From NCBI RefSeq assembly GCF_033958435.1, contig NC_134147.1, positions 41,906,001 to 41,970,000 on the forward strand: a stretch of DNA of 64,000 nt, read 5' to 3'. Within the stretch, counting starts at the first letter, position 1. Every line of letters begins with the position of its first letter. This DNA is from Carettochelys insculpta. Taxonomy: Eukaryota; Chordata; Testudines; Carettochelyidae. The position numbers and the translations under genes were made by a program. A model generated the notes under the pieces. That model was not told the origin of the DNA, did not search any database, and saw only the letters and a list, made by a program, of their open reading frames with translations. Of this stretch, positions 1 through 11,018 are shown in pieces.

Positions 1-489
1 TTCTCCTTACAAGGACATTGAGAATATCCATTAATAAGAGCATCCTCTTAGGGATACCTCTGTCTGAGCCATGCGGCTTTCCCTCAGCCTTCAGTTTGAA
101 AACTTACCTACAACCTTTTTAATTTTAAGTGCCACCAATCTGGTTCCATTTCGGTTTAGGTGGCACTCATCCTTCCTTCATAGACGCTCCCTTTCCCAAC
201 ACTTCCACTCATGACAGACAGGTGGCTAGGCCACATTTGACTGGCATTGTTGTGCCATGTGCCAGATCTCAATAAGACACATTGCTGAGCATTGTGACCC
301 CATGGTCTACAGGCACAACTGCATTCATCAACCCCTGGTAAAGCCTGTCTCGACCATATGCTTTGAGAAGATGTAAGAATCCCTGCAGTTGTAAGTTATA
401 GGATAAGCTTTATACAGGAAAGGTGTGTGAACTAACTTGAATAAATGCCTTTTGCATATATCCCAGGTGTACATATAGGATATTTTCTG
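1..489. other. Unassigned non-coding sequence
   Basis: No gene, RNA gene or recognisable repeat was seen. Composition is ordinary AT-rich vertebrate intergenic or intronic DNA. Confidence 0.5.
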
Positions 490-858
490 ACAGAACCTCT
501 ACCAGCAGAACACATCTACACCTAATAGAGGCTCCCCTGTCCATGACCGCTGACCATCCAGCCCTCTGTCGACAGAGCATCCAACCAGAAGCTTTGCAAA
601 CAGGGCTGCCCAGTGAACTGGAAGCCCTGTTTGTCAGCAGAGGGCCTCCCATAGTGTCTACACTACACTACTGTTTTGTCAACAAATCTGTCAAGAGAGG
701 TGGCTAAGCCCTATACGGGAGTGAGAACTCTCCCAAGAAAACAGCTGCGTTCTGTCAACAGTTTCTTGACAGAAAGCATTTGTCGCGTGGACGCTCCCTG
801 AGTTTTGCTGACAGAAGGTCACTTTTGACAACAAAACTCTGTAGTGTAGACTCAGCCC
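490..858. mobile_element. Degraded MITE(s), tgtcgacaga-type Harbinger-like
   Basis: The stretch is rich in the motifs tgtc(g/a)acaga and ttttgtcaacaaa, which recur at 6308-6660 and 29254-29671. The part from about 650 to 858 has matching inverted ends: agtgtctacactaca on the left and tgtagtgtagactcagccc on the right. The part from 490 to 650 looks like a piece of a related copy, so two copies may be joined or nested. No clean target duplication was found. Confidence 0.55.
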
Positions 859-3800
859 TTATGTCAAACCTCTGTCCTAGTTTGATTACATAAATGGTGC
901 ATAGGCTTTATGGTGGCCATCTGTATTAGTGTGTGTGTATTTCTCCCTTAAATTTCTATGAATACAGGGCCAGTGGCTCTCAGCCTATTTACCGTTGTGG
1001 GCTGCATCTGCAGCTTTTTACCTGTTATATGGCCTACATCCGCACTATAATATTTAGGTATCGATAAAAACATTCCCTCCGACACCTTGTATGGCTCACA
1101 TAATATCACATAGGCCACACCTGTGAGCTGATTGGGCTGCAAGAAGCATGCAAGATGAGAAACATGGATACATACAAGCCCAGATTTGTAGAAGCAGCAG
1201 CTTCTCACATTCATGTATCAGTTTGAAGGCACATGCTGGAGGGCCCGTGGGGTAATATGTTCACAGCTTAATTGCAATTTTGGAAATTATATACTATAGC
1301 TGATGTTATCCACATATATTACAAAAAACCTAGTGCAGAGAAGGCCTGACTCAAATTGTTGTATTCGATTATTAAAGAATCATCTGAATTGTTTGCATTG
1401 TAACCTCGGCTCATTGATTGGCTTTGCTCCCAAACTTCTCCCTTGGAAGGGCGAATTGGTTACCTGAGGTGGTATTACCAAAACTGCCAATTTTGGAGCT
1501 CCTTGAGCATCTGGTGGGCTAATGGATAACTGTGTGCAATCCTTTGAGATTGTGTCTGTGAAGGACAGAACTGTGGCTCAATGCATTACTTCTGTGCCAC
1601 CTTTAATTCAGTACATTTTCTTTAACTAAGCCATTGTTTGTCTAGTTGAAGACTATTTTCTGCATGGCTGACTTAACAGGACAGTGCATTGATTTATGTG
1701 GGGAAGGCTATGATCCCTGCAAAAAGGTTGAAATTACTTTTAACTGGCTTGGTATTTTTTTTAAAACAGGAAACTGGAAGTTTGAAAAAGACTCTAAATC
1801 CAGAATACCTGTTCTGCTTCTATACTTGTGATTTTTTTACTGAATGTTGTCAGATAAAGGCCAAGATCTTCAGCTAGTTTAAACTCGCACCATGCCACTG
1901 ACATAAATAGAGTGAAAATGAATAACAGCAGCTGAGGATCTGGCCCAGTGAGCTCATACATTGAGCTTCTCTCCGCAAGCTCACTGGAATTCCTAATTTT
2001 CACTAACAACCTATTGTGGATATAGCAATGATATGTATAAAGCTGTCAGCCTCTGCAGTATCTATGCACTGTATGAGGTCAAAATTTGGCCCCAGGTGTG
2101 CGCCTTTTAGGATATACTTTGGGACGGATCACAAAGTGTTAATACTTTGGGAGCAAAATTCCCTGCAACTGGCATACCATACCATTTTCCAAGTGACTTG
2201 TATTCTTCTCTTATTTATTGCCTTCCTGCTGTTCCTCTAATTCATTTCAATCTTTAGAATTGGCCAACAATTGTCCCTCAATATTGACCTCACTCAGAAC
2301 TGCTCTCTGAAAAGCCAGATTATGCAGCAGATAGTTGCTACAAATACAAAATTGAGTACTTACCCACATATCCATATAAGAATCACCAATTCTATTAAAG
2401 TAAAAGAAACCTATTTTCAAACCACCAAATGGACATTATTATTACAGCTTTCATGCCACAATAGGCTACATTATGCTTGTTCAACTGAAAAAGTAGAAGG
2501 AGAAAGAAGAGGTTAATCAATGAAGTGCCAGCAGGATATTATCTGCTTTTACCTAAAAAAAACAACCCAAGACCGTGGGTGTGTTTCCATTTTTACAAAG
2601 CTTTTCTTTGGAAGTCAAAACAAAGTGAAAAAGGGATATCTGAAACATTTGTTGACTTGGACAGGACCTATTCTGTGTTTAAATGGAGTATTTCTAATGC
2701 CAACTGAAGAGTATAAGCAAACCTACATAAAAATATACAGCTCAACTGTAAATACTTAATGGAAACCTAAAGTTTTTAAAATTAGTTTGGCATGTAAGAT
2801 ATAGGATTAATTTAATAAATAACAAGAAGTCCCATGGTACCACAGAGACTAATAAATTTATTAGGTCATGAGATTTTGTAGGTAAAACCCACCTCCTAAC
2901 ATGGCTACCCCTTTGAGATTAATTTCATGTTGTTTTTAAAGAGTCCCTAAATATATCAAAAATCTGTGCAATGTAGCTGATAGCTTGATGTATCTACAAG
3001 GAAGACTGCTTTTCCTTTATTTTCTCTTATTGTTTTATTATTAAATAAAAGAAAACTAAGCTGATACCTTCTCTACATCTAAAAATCTTCACAGGTCCTA
3101 GTAATTCATTTAGGATGTCTTTGCTCAAATAACCTTCATAATGTCATCTGGCATAGTCTGACATTTACAAGCAATTTGCCAACTGGTTAAGAAGCTAAAT
3201 ACACAGATCATTTTCTGTAAGAAAAATGTCAGGTTTTGGCAATAATGCTGGGTCACCCAATGAACACTAAATTCACGTAAGTCCATTAGTTTTCTTGTTC
3301 TCTCCTACAAATATAATCCCTGAAGTGATGATGCAAAGGCTATAGGTAAAGATAATGGGAGGAAAATAAGGCTGTTATACTGAGGGTCAACTGTAGAACA
3401 CCAAATCAAGAAGGAGTGGCAGACAAGACATTTCCAAAACAAAAAAAAATGCCCCAAATACAAAGCCTGGTAGTAATGGGAAACTATCACTATTCACACA
3501 TCTGTTGAAAAAATAAACATAAGAAGTACATTCCAAGAATGTATGAGAAATTTTGTATTAGAATGTTCTTGGGGCAGCTGTTTTCAGAAAGTGGAGGAAG
3601 TGAGTATGGGGACTTGATCCTACCTAACAGGGAGGAATTGGTTGTGAAGCTAAAGGAGGAAGTCCATTTTGGTGAAAGTGATAATGAAATGACAAATCTG
3701 GTATCTCCAAGGAAAGAGCAAGCGCAGCAAAACAAGAGCAACGGATTTTGAAAAAGCAGATTTTAGTTCACAAATTGTAGGAAAGGTCTATTGACTCAAA

Positions 3801-4550
3801 AGATGTAACCAATAGTTTGATTTCATTCATGATTCATTCTTAATAATGTCGAAGAGAACAAATAACTAAAACTTAGCAAAATTTATTGTCCAAAGGCAAC
3901 ACTGCAATTAAAAAAGGGGAAATACCTACCCTCCTCCTGGAAAACATTCACCTTACACCGAAGCTGTGCTTCAAATATACACATTTCAGCAGGCACTCTG
4001 TATAGTGCTTTTTTTTATACAAGTTACAAGCTTTTATTCATCACTAAAAGCCAACCCACCTATTTACACTTGTTCCTTAATTTGTTCTGTAACTTCCTTG
4101 TCTTTTGTTTTAGACGCTAGAATTGCATGTACCAGCCCAGCAAAATACCATCCCAGGTCAGAACATTAGTGTATATTCTCTTTGATAAAATTTCCTATTT
4201 TATAACTTCAAAGCAGATCTCAGCTTTGCAAAATGTTGTAGGATTCCTGACACAGATATTTACTTACAGTAATTAATAGTCAGCATGGATGTGTCAACTA
4301 ATTATGCCAAACTAACCTAATTTTCCTCTTTGATAGGGTTACTAGTTCAGTTGCTAGGGGGAGAAGGGAAGAAGTAGATGTAGCATATATTGATTTTTAT
4401 AAAGGTTTTGATACTATTTACGTTGCTTGCTTTTGAGAATGTCATGTGAAATATATATATTCTAGATGAAGTAACTATATGGTGTGTATGTAACCCACAG
4501 ACCTTGTGAGTATGGTGTACTATCCTATCTAGTAACACTGAAACCACTTT
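859..4550. other. Unassigned non-coding sequence
   Basis: About 3.7 kb with no recognised gene. Open frames of 60-80 codons occur at the density expected by chance, for example at 2271-2516 and 3539-3751, and none resembles a known family. One short repeat fragment at 2826-2895 is listed separately. Confidence 0.5.
2826..2895 (+). repeat. Fragment of the inverted-repeat (Penelope-like?) family
   Basis: The sequence reads agaagtcccatggtaccaca, then gagactaataaatttattag, then gtcatgagattttgtaggta. It matches the arm seen at 23338, 43255 and 50420 (gactaacaaaataatttatt followed by a tgatgagctttcgtggg-type block). Only one short, mutated arm remains. Confidence 0.5.
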
Positions 4551-4553
4551 ACA

Positions 4554-4993
4554 GGTCGTGGCTACACTAGCACCCTCCTTCTGAAAGGGGGATGCTAATG
4601 AGCCACTTCAGCAGATGCTAATGAGGCGCTGCCATGCATATGCAGTACCTGGTTAGCATAATGGTGGCTGCGCGTGCGTTTCGAAGGTGCTGCTTTCGAA
4701 ACGCACACAGCTGGTGTAGACAGGGACCTCTTGAAAGGAACCCCCCGATTTCAAAAGCCCTTTCTTCCCATTTGGTTTTGGGAAGAAGGAGCTTTCAAAA
4801 TCCAGGGGTACTTTCAAAAGGCTCCCATCTACACCAGCAGTGTGCGTTTCAAAAGCAGTACTTTCAAAACATGCAGGGCTGCCATTATGCTAATGAGGCA
4901 CTGCATATGCTTGGTACCGCCTCATTAGCATCTGCCAAAATGACTCATTAGCATCCCCTTTTTGAAAGGGGGGGTGCTAGTGTAGCCATGGCC
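4554..4993. mobile_element. Foldback MITE, Harbinger-like, TSD ACA
   Basis: A 440-bp non-coding element with inverted ends (ggtcgtggctacactagcac on the left; gtgctagtgtagccatggcc on the right), flanked by ACA at 4551-4553 and 4994-4996. The arms repeat inward, with paired gcatatgcag, gctaatgagg and gcgtttcgaa blocks, so the single strand could fold into a long hairpin. The 3-bp duplication and the gtctacac-like ends suggest mobilisation by a Harbinger-type transposase. It has no coding capacity. Confidence 0.8.
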
Positions 4994-5018
4994 ACAGAGA
5001 ATGAGTTTTCCCCACAGC

Positions 5019-5480
5019 CTTAGCTAGCAGCCAACTGGCTTCCAGCTCACACAGTAGAGATTCATGTGTAGTACCCAGAGGCACAGAGACCTCATAGTAG
5101 GGTGAGTAAAGCCTCTGCTCTACAGCCTTGGCTGAGAGCCAGGAGGATTTTAGCTCATGCAGTAGAGGACAGAGCTTTAGCCCCTATGATTGCAGGTTCA
5201 ATCCCTGGTGCTAGTGACCTGGGCCTGTCAGCATTACAATTGAGGGCTTGTCTAGGATGACCTGCTGAAAAGTCTCAGAAGCTCAGGATGTGCTTCCTCA
5301 GCCCAGGGTACCCAGACGCACTGAGACCTCATACTAGGGTGAGTGAAGTCTCTGCTCTACAGCCTTGGCTGAGAGCCAGCTGGCCTTTAGCTCATATGGT
5401 AGAGTGCAGGGCTTTAGCCCCTATGCTTGCAGATTCAAACCCTGGTGCTGGCAACCCAGGTTTGTTGGCTTTACACATGC
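5019..5480 (+). repeat. Tandem tRNA-derived repeat units
   Basis: At least two full units and one partial unit share the phrase ctacagccttggctgagagc, followed by a tRNA-like body. One unit has an A-box-like tagctcatgcagtagag at 5151-5167 and a B-box-like ggttcaatcc at 5195-5204. The next has tagctcatatggtagag near 5388 and agattcaaac at 5431-5440. The partial unit covers about 5019-5090. A further copy lies at 57190-57315. The units lack a convincing paired acceptor stem, so they read as a tRNA-derived SINE or duplicated tRNA pseudogenes rather than working tRNA genes. Confidence 0.55.
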
Positions 5481-5593
5481 ATTAGGCTCCAGAGATTCCT
5501 AGGTTCCATTCCACCAGCAGATGACTAGGGTCTGCTGGCATTACCTGTACACAGGGACTGAACGGTGTTATTTGCAAAGGAATAGTTCACTGC

Positions 5594-5968
5594 CTACCTG
5601 AGAGGGCAGCTAGTAAGGTCCTGCAGAAGCAAATCCTGGATCTATTCAATATTTTCATTAATGGCTTAGATAATGGAGTGGAGAGTATGCTTATTAAATC
5701 TGCAGATGACACCAAGCTGCAAAGTGCAGCGGAGGACAAGATTAGAATTCAAAATGCCCTGGACACATCAGAGAAGTGTTTTGAAATTCAGTAAATAGAA
5801 GTGAAAAGTACTTCACTTAGAAAAGAAAAATGAAATGCACAACTACAAAATAGGAATAACCAACTAGGCAGTAGTGCTGAAGAAAAGGATCCATGGGTTA
5901 TACTGGATCACACGATGATTGCAAGTCGACAATATGATGCAGTGACAAAAAAGGCTAATATCACTTGA
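5594..5968 (+). mobile_element. CR1/L3-like LINE fragment (reverse transcriptase region)
   Basis: A conceptual translation gives a stretch like NIFINGLDNGVESMLIKSAD followed by DTKLQ. This matches the CR1-clade region around the RT catalytic (Y/F)ADD box, here SADD, and the downstream IQNALD block. Frameshifts and stops are frequent, so it is an old dead fragment. It continues downstream into a CR1-like ggttatactggatcacacgatg region before losing similarity near 5968. Confidence 0.7.
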
Positions 5969-6307
5969 GGGTGGGGGTGGGTTGTGATAGGATTGTCCAC
6001 ACTTCAAAAAGCCAGAAGTGGGTTTGCTGGCTAAGTGGGCCAGTTAAATGCCTAGCTGGCACCTGGAGGAGCCATGAGGATTAACTAGGAAATTCATCTG
6101 GACAGGAATAACAGGGGCATGTACGAAGTCCAGTAGATGAGAGAAAAGAGAGATAATGGGTGGTGGGTGATAATTGCTGTTGCTCTCAGAGTTAGAGAAG
6201 GCAAGGGAGGTGGTAGCTCAGGGTTACAGTGATAAGGTTGTGGACCATGCAGACTTTTGACTACTTGTTCCAGGTCCCCGGGCAGGAACCCAGGCAGTTT
6301 CTGCATT
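5969..6307. other. Unassigned non-coding sequence
   Basis: No gene or clear repeat recognised between the CR1 fragment and the next MITE. Confidence 0.4.
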
Positions 6308-6660
6308 AGACTGTTTTGTTGACAAAACCTGGGGAGTGTCCAGATTCCAAGGAATTGACAGAATGCAGCTCTTTTGTTGACAGTCTTATTTCACTCCACA
6401 CGAGACATAACACCTCTGTCAACAGAAAGCTGGTCTGGATGTTCTGGGGGGCCCTCGGTGGAGAGACAGAACTTCTGGAACACCAGGCAGCCCTGTCAAG
6501 AGAGCCTGTTTTGTCAAGAGAGCAGCCAGACAGTTCAGCCACTCACTGTTGACAGAGCAGATCACTATTGTGATCCGCTCAGCAACTTGGCAGCAATCTG
6601 TCCAGAGAAGTTTTGTCAGAAGATATTTGTCACTGTAATCTAGCCAGAGCCTCACCATAG
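6308..6660. mobile_element. MITE, tgttgacaga-type, Harbinger-like
   Basis: The stretch begins gactgttttgttgacaaaac and ends near cactgtaatctagcc. It contains the same ordered blocks as 29254-29671: gattccaaggaattgacaga, cttttgttgaca, gtctggatgttctggggggc and acaccaggcagccctgt. The order and orientation match, so both are copies of one family. The ends are eroded and no target duplication is visible. Confidence 0.7.
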
Positions 6661-6717
6661 AAGGCAGCCTGGGATCTACCACTAGCCTCTGCAGAAGCGG
6701 CACTGGTAAGGGTCAGT

Positions 6718-7399
6718 AGCTGCGTCTACACGTGCATGCTACTTCGAAGTAGCGGCACCAACTTCGAAATAGCGCCCGTCGCGTCTACACGCGTCGGGCG
6801 CTATTTCGAAGTTAACTTTGACGTTAGGCGGCGAGACGTCAAAGTCGCTAACCTCATGAGGAGATAGGAATAGCGCCCTACTTCGACGTTCAACGTCGAA
6901 GTAGGGACCATGTAGACGATCCGCGTCCCGCAATGTCGAAATTGCTGGGTCCTCCATGGCGGCCATCAGCTGGGGGGTTGAGAGATGCTCTCTCTCCAGC
7001 CCCTGCGGGGCTCTATGGTCACCGTGGGCAGCAGCCCTTAGCCCAGGGCTTCTGGCTGCTTCTGCGGCAGCTGGGGATCTATGCTGCAGGCACAGGGTCT
7101 GCAACCAGTTGTCAGCTCTGTGTATCTTGTGTTGTTTAGTGCAACTGTGTCTGGGAGGGGCCCTTTAAGGGAGCGGCTTGCTGTTGAGTCTGCCCTGTGA
7201 CCCTGTCTGCAGCTGTGCCTGGCATCCCTATTTCGATGTGTGCTACTTTGACGTGTAGACGTTCCCTCGCTGCGCCTATTTCGATGTTGGGCTGAGCAAC
7301 GTCGAAGTTGAACATCGACGTTGCTGGCCCTGGAGGACGTGTAGACGTTATTCATCGAAATAGACTATTTCGATGTTGGCTGCACGTGTAGACGTAGCC
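6718..7399 (-). mobile_element. Non-autonomous Harbinger (short derivative), TSD AGT
   Basis: A 682-bp element with ends agctgcgtctacacgtgc and gcacgtgtagacgtagcc, flanked by AGT at 6715-6717 and 7400-7402. It is reversed relative to the copy at 62026. Both ends match those of the long element at 8888-13442. The middle holds the block shared only by short copies (tcttgtgttgtttagtgcaa on this strand). It lacks about 28 bp of the subterminal tttcgatgt palindrome present in the 710-bp copies. The frames across it reflect conserved DNA, not a gene. Confidence 0.92.
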
Positions 7400-7402
7400 A
7401 GT

Positions 7403-8884
7403 GAAAGAGAAACCTGCTAGAGTCAGTGGGTCCTAAGAAACTTTAAGGCACTGACATCCCCTCTCAAACTTCCACTCTGGAAGGAGAAAACCAGAATGAC
7501 CTGACTGGAGGGCCAGTCCACAACAGGAGCAGCGGAGTTTTGAAAGAAAGAAAGAAAGAAAAGAAAGGGTGCATTCACCTGTCAGAGCTAGGAAGGGGCA
7601 GGGCCAACGGAGAAAGGGGCAGGGTCTAGGGCATTCAGCCCCACAGCGCCACTCAAACCACAGCACTCAGCGCTCCCTTCCAATTCCTCACATCCAGGCG
7701 CAGTGGCCCAGCATGGCTGCCACAGCATTTCAAAGGGGCCCAGAGCTCTGGCAACTGCTGTTGCCAAAGTAGTAGAGGTGGTAGCTGGAGCTCCAGGCCC
7801 CTTTGAAACACTCAGCTGCAGGACAACTGCCCCTTTGCACCCTGTCAGCAGGTCTATTCAAAGGTCAATTGAGACAATCTTGTTCAATGCAATTGATTAG
7901 GTGGAAATAATACCAATTTAATTATTTGAAAATGTTATGCCTGTTCATACCAAAAAATTCAAATAGCTAGTTCAAGCAACCTATACCATGTACCACTATA
8001 GTGTCATCACAGTATACTTTTGCTTTCAAATTACAATATTCAGTCTCAATTTATTTTGTTTTCTTTCTTCACAGCTTTCACATATTACCACCCACTGGTT
8101 TATATACAGCAAATTCAACTGCTATTCAAGTCAATATTTAATCTTTCCTTTGACATCCTGGGATTGGATAAGATCCTACAAATCACTGTAACTGTAGTTG
8201 TCTGTGTTTGAAGAAACTCAGATCATTACCATTTTATCTCATCATATTTTGCAGTTAGCCTTCAGCGTCATATGCTGTTTTCTCTCTTCCCAGGAAGAGA
8301 AAGTTACAATCTGGCATGTTTCTGTTACTTCACCTATCACAACCAGAGAACACAGCAGTGGAATCCTCTGAGAAGACATGGAACCTGCTCTTTGTGATAT
8401 TGTTCCGCCTTGATCCTGTTCTTTCTTTTTTTTTTTTTGGTCTGGTTTAGAATCCTGGGATGATTTGCATCAGATACACATTAACAATTGCTAATTTTTT
8501 TGACACATGCTGTGGGGTTTTTTTTTGGTCAGTTGCACTGATCTGAGCCTTTTGACAAGCCCGTCTGGGTCACAATTCCTTGTTTTCAGTGTTTAATTCT
8601 ATATCTATTTTGTTTCATCAAAGACAAATAGTGTCATCTGCAAATATATGATGACTTAGCAACTCTGTTTTTTTCAAGGTCCCTTCCTTGACAAGCAAAG
8701 ATGATTTCCTGGAGCAAGCAATGCATTTTAGTGACAGTCTCTCCTGATGCCTTTCAAAGTTTCAGTTTGACCTCTTTGTTCTAATTCTTAAGCTTATTTA
8801 TCACTGTCTGTTTTGGAATTCTCACATATTTATGCTATATTTTACTCAATCAGTGCAACTAATGCTTATCTCCTTCTTGCAATC
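7403..8884. other. Unassigned non-coding sequence
   Basis: No gene recognised. A short GAAA microsatellite lies at 7542-7567. An open frame at 8020-8211 preceded by a ttcttcacag-like acceptor was considered and not accepted as an exon. Confidence 0.45.
7542..7567 (+). repeat. (GAAA)n microsatellite
   Basis: About six units of gaaa, with one interruption near the end. Confidence 0.9.
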
Positions 8885-9245
8885 CATAGCTATGTCTACA
8901 CGTGAACGCTACATCGAAGTAGCTTATTTCGATGTAGCGACATCGAAATAGGCTATTTCGATGAATAACGTCTACACGTCCTCCAGAGCTGGCAACGTCG
9001 ACGTTCAACGTCGACGTTGTGCAGCACCACATCGAAATAGGCGCTGCGAGGGAACGTCTACACGCCAAAGTAGCACACATCGAAATAAGGGTGCCAGGAA
9101 CAGCTGCAGACAGGGTCACAGGGCGGACTAGCGCTTCCGGGGCAACAGCTAGCCGCTCCCTTAAAGGGCCCCTCCCAGACACATGCAGCCTGCACAGCAC
9201 GCGGTCTGCAGAGCCATAGGCACGCACACCTCGAGTGACGCAGTC

Positions 9246-10621
9246 ATGGACCCCCAGCAGCAGCAGCAGCAGCCAGAGGTCCACACAGCCGCCCCTGCAG
9301 GAGCAGTGCTCGCTCTGCTCGATGCCATGCAGGAGGCAGCTGAGCACCTCCTTGCCACAGAGGAGAAGCTGCCCGCAGGGGAGGAGGACTCAACCCCCAA
9401 CCCTGCAGCACACCACTGCCCCCCCCGCCGCACACGCCGCCGGCTGTGGAGCTACTCCACCAGCACCAACTGGTGGGAGCGACTGGTGCTCGGAGAGTGG
9501 GACGACGACCGCTGGCTCCAGAACTTTCAGATGAGCCGGCAGACATTTCTGGAGCTATGCCAGTGGCTCACCCCCGCACTGAGGCACCAGGACACCGCCA
9601 TGCGGTGTGCCCTCAGCATTGAGAAACGGGTCGGCATCGCTGTCTGGAAGCTGGCCACTCCAGACTGCTACTGATCCGTGGGCCAGCAGTTTGGCATCGG
9701 CAAGGCCACCGTTGGGGCTGTCCTCATGGAAGTAAGGGGGAGGGGGGGGAGGCAGCCCTGGCAGGAGAGAGGAGGGGAGGGGAGGGGAGGGGGACCCTGG
9801 CAGGGGAGGGCCACACACACCCTGCACACCCCTCATTGGTGCTCTCCCATGTGCTTCCCCTGTAGGTCGTCCACGCCATCAACGCCCTGCTCCTCCACAG
9901 GCTCGTGAGGCTTGGGGACCCGGATGCCGCCATCGTGGGGTTTGCCACCCTGGGCTTCCCCAATTGCTTCGGGGCTCTGGATGGGACTCACATCCCCATC
10001 CGCGCCCCGGAACACAGTGGAGGATGCTACATAAACCGGAAGGGCTACCTCTCAGTGGTCCTCCAGGCCTTGGTGGACAGCCGGGGCCGTTTCCTGGACA
10101 TTTATGTGGGCTGGCCTGGCAGCACCCACAACGCCCGGGTATTCTGGAACTCAGGCCTGTGCCACTGGCTGGAGGCAGGGACCTACATCCCCCAGCGGGA
10201 GATCCCTGTGGGGGACACCACCATGCCCCTCTGCATCATCGCAGATGCAGCATACCCCCTCCGGCCCTGGCTCATGCACCCATACATGGGCCATCTGTCT
10301 GCCAGCCAGGAGCGCTTCAACCAGCGCCTGAACCACGTGCGCCAGGTGATGGAGCACACATTTGGCTGCCTCAAAGGGCGCTGGAGGTGTCTCCTCACCC
10401 GCCTTGATGGGGGCCCCACCAACATCCCCCAGATTGTGGGTTCGTGCAGCGCCCTGCACAACCTGGTGGAGAGCAAGGGGGAGGCCTTCTTTCACGGCTG
10501 GGCTGTGGAGGCCGGCAAGGCCGATGTGCAGCCACCCGCTGCCCCCAGTTGCCAGGTGGAACCCGAAGGGACCCGGGTCCGGGAGGCCCTGCGGGCCCAG
10601 TTCAATGAGGCTGCAGGGTGA
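9246..10621 (+). pseudogene. PIF/Harbinger (HARBI1-like) DDE transposase, copy A
   Basis: Two exons are inferred: 9246-9731 and 9866-10621, separated by a 134-bp intron with GTAAGG and CCCTGTAG borders; the total is about 413 codons. The start is the ATG before a polyglutamine tract (MDPQQQQQQ). Exon 1 holds the helical N-terminal part (NWWERLVLGEWDDDRWLQNF, then a region ending in GQQFGIGKATVGAVL). Exon 2 holds the DDE_4-type nuclease: first Asp in ALDGTHIPIRAP, the conserved VGWPGSTHNARVF block (Asn where Asp is usual), second Asp in ADAAYPLRPW, and Glu in VMEHTFGCLKGRW. The frame is intact except for one TGA at 9672-9674, where TGA could derive from an Arg CGA codon by CpG decay. Copy B has the same TGA. 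The family cuts and pastes elements in the nucleus. Confidence 0.88.
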
Positions 10622-10727
10622 ACACTGGCAGGCCCCCCACTGCACCCCCCCCATCCTCCACAACACTCCCTGCCCCTACGCCCACACCACAGAGCACCCA
10701 AGAGCACCCCCCCCACTTTTCTTGCAA

Positions 10728-10733
10728 AAATAA
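10728..10733 (+). promoter_or_regulatory. Polyadenylation signal of transposase copy A
   Basis: AATAAA lies about 107 bp after the transposase stop codon, followed by a GT-rich stretch (agttgtttgtcaac). The position suits transposase transcript cleavage between the two convergent genes. Confidence 0.6.
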
Positions 10734-11018
10734 AAGCAGACAGTTGTTTGTCAACTCAAACATCTTTACTGGAACTCTTATTATTATTAATATTATGAAC
10801 AAGACAAACTATGTACAGGGGAAATCTAACTGATATATATACATTATAAAAATTGGGATAACATGAAAGGGGAAGACAAGGAAGGGGAGAGCTATTTACA
10901 TGGGGGGGTAAGGATCAGCATAGTAATGGGTCACAAATACAAACTATTTACAACAAAATAACAATAAACTGGGGGGAATATATATAAAGGGGGGGGCCAC
11001 GTCCTGGGCCCCACGCCC

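Noticed and set aside
5388..5480. A functional tRNA gene
   Set aside because: A- and B-box-like motifs are present, but no clean acceptor stem or anticodon arm could be drawn and the unit is tandemly repeated and mutated.
8020..8211. Possible exon preceded by ttcttcacag
   Set aside because: A plausible acceptor alone is weak; there is no matching donor, and the 63-codon translation matches nothing known.
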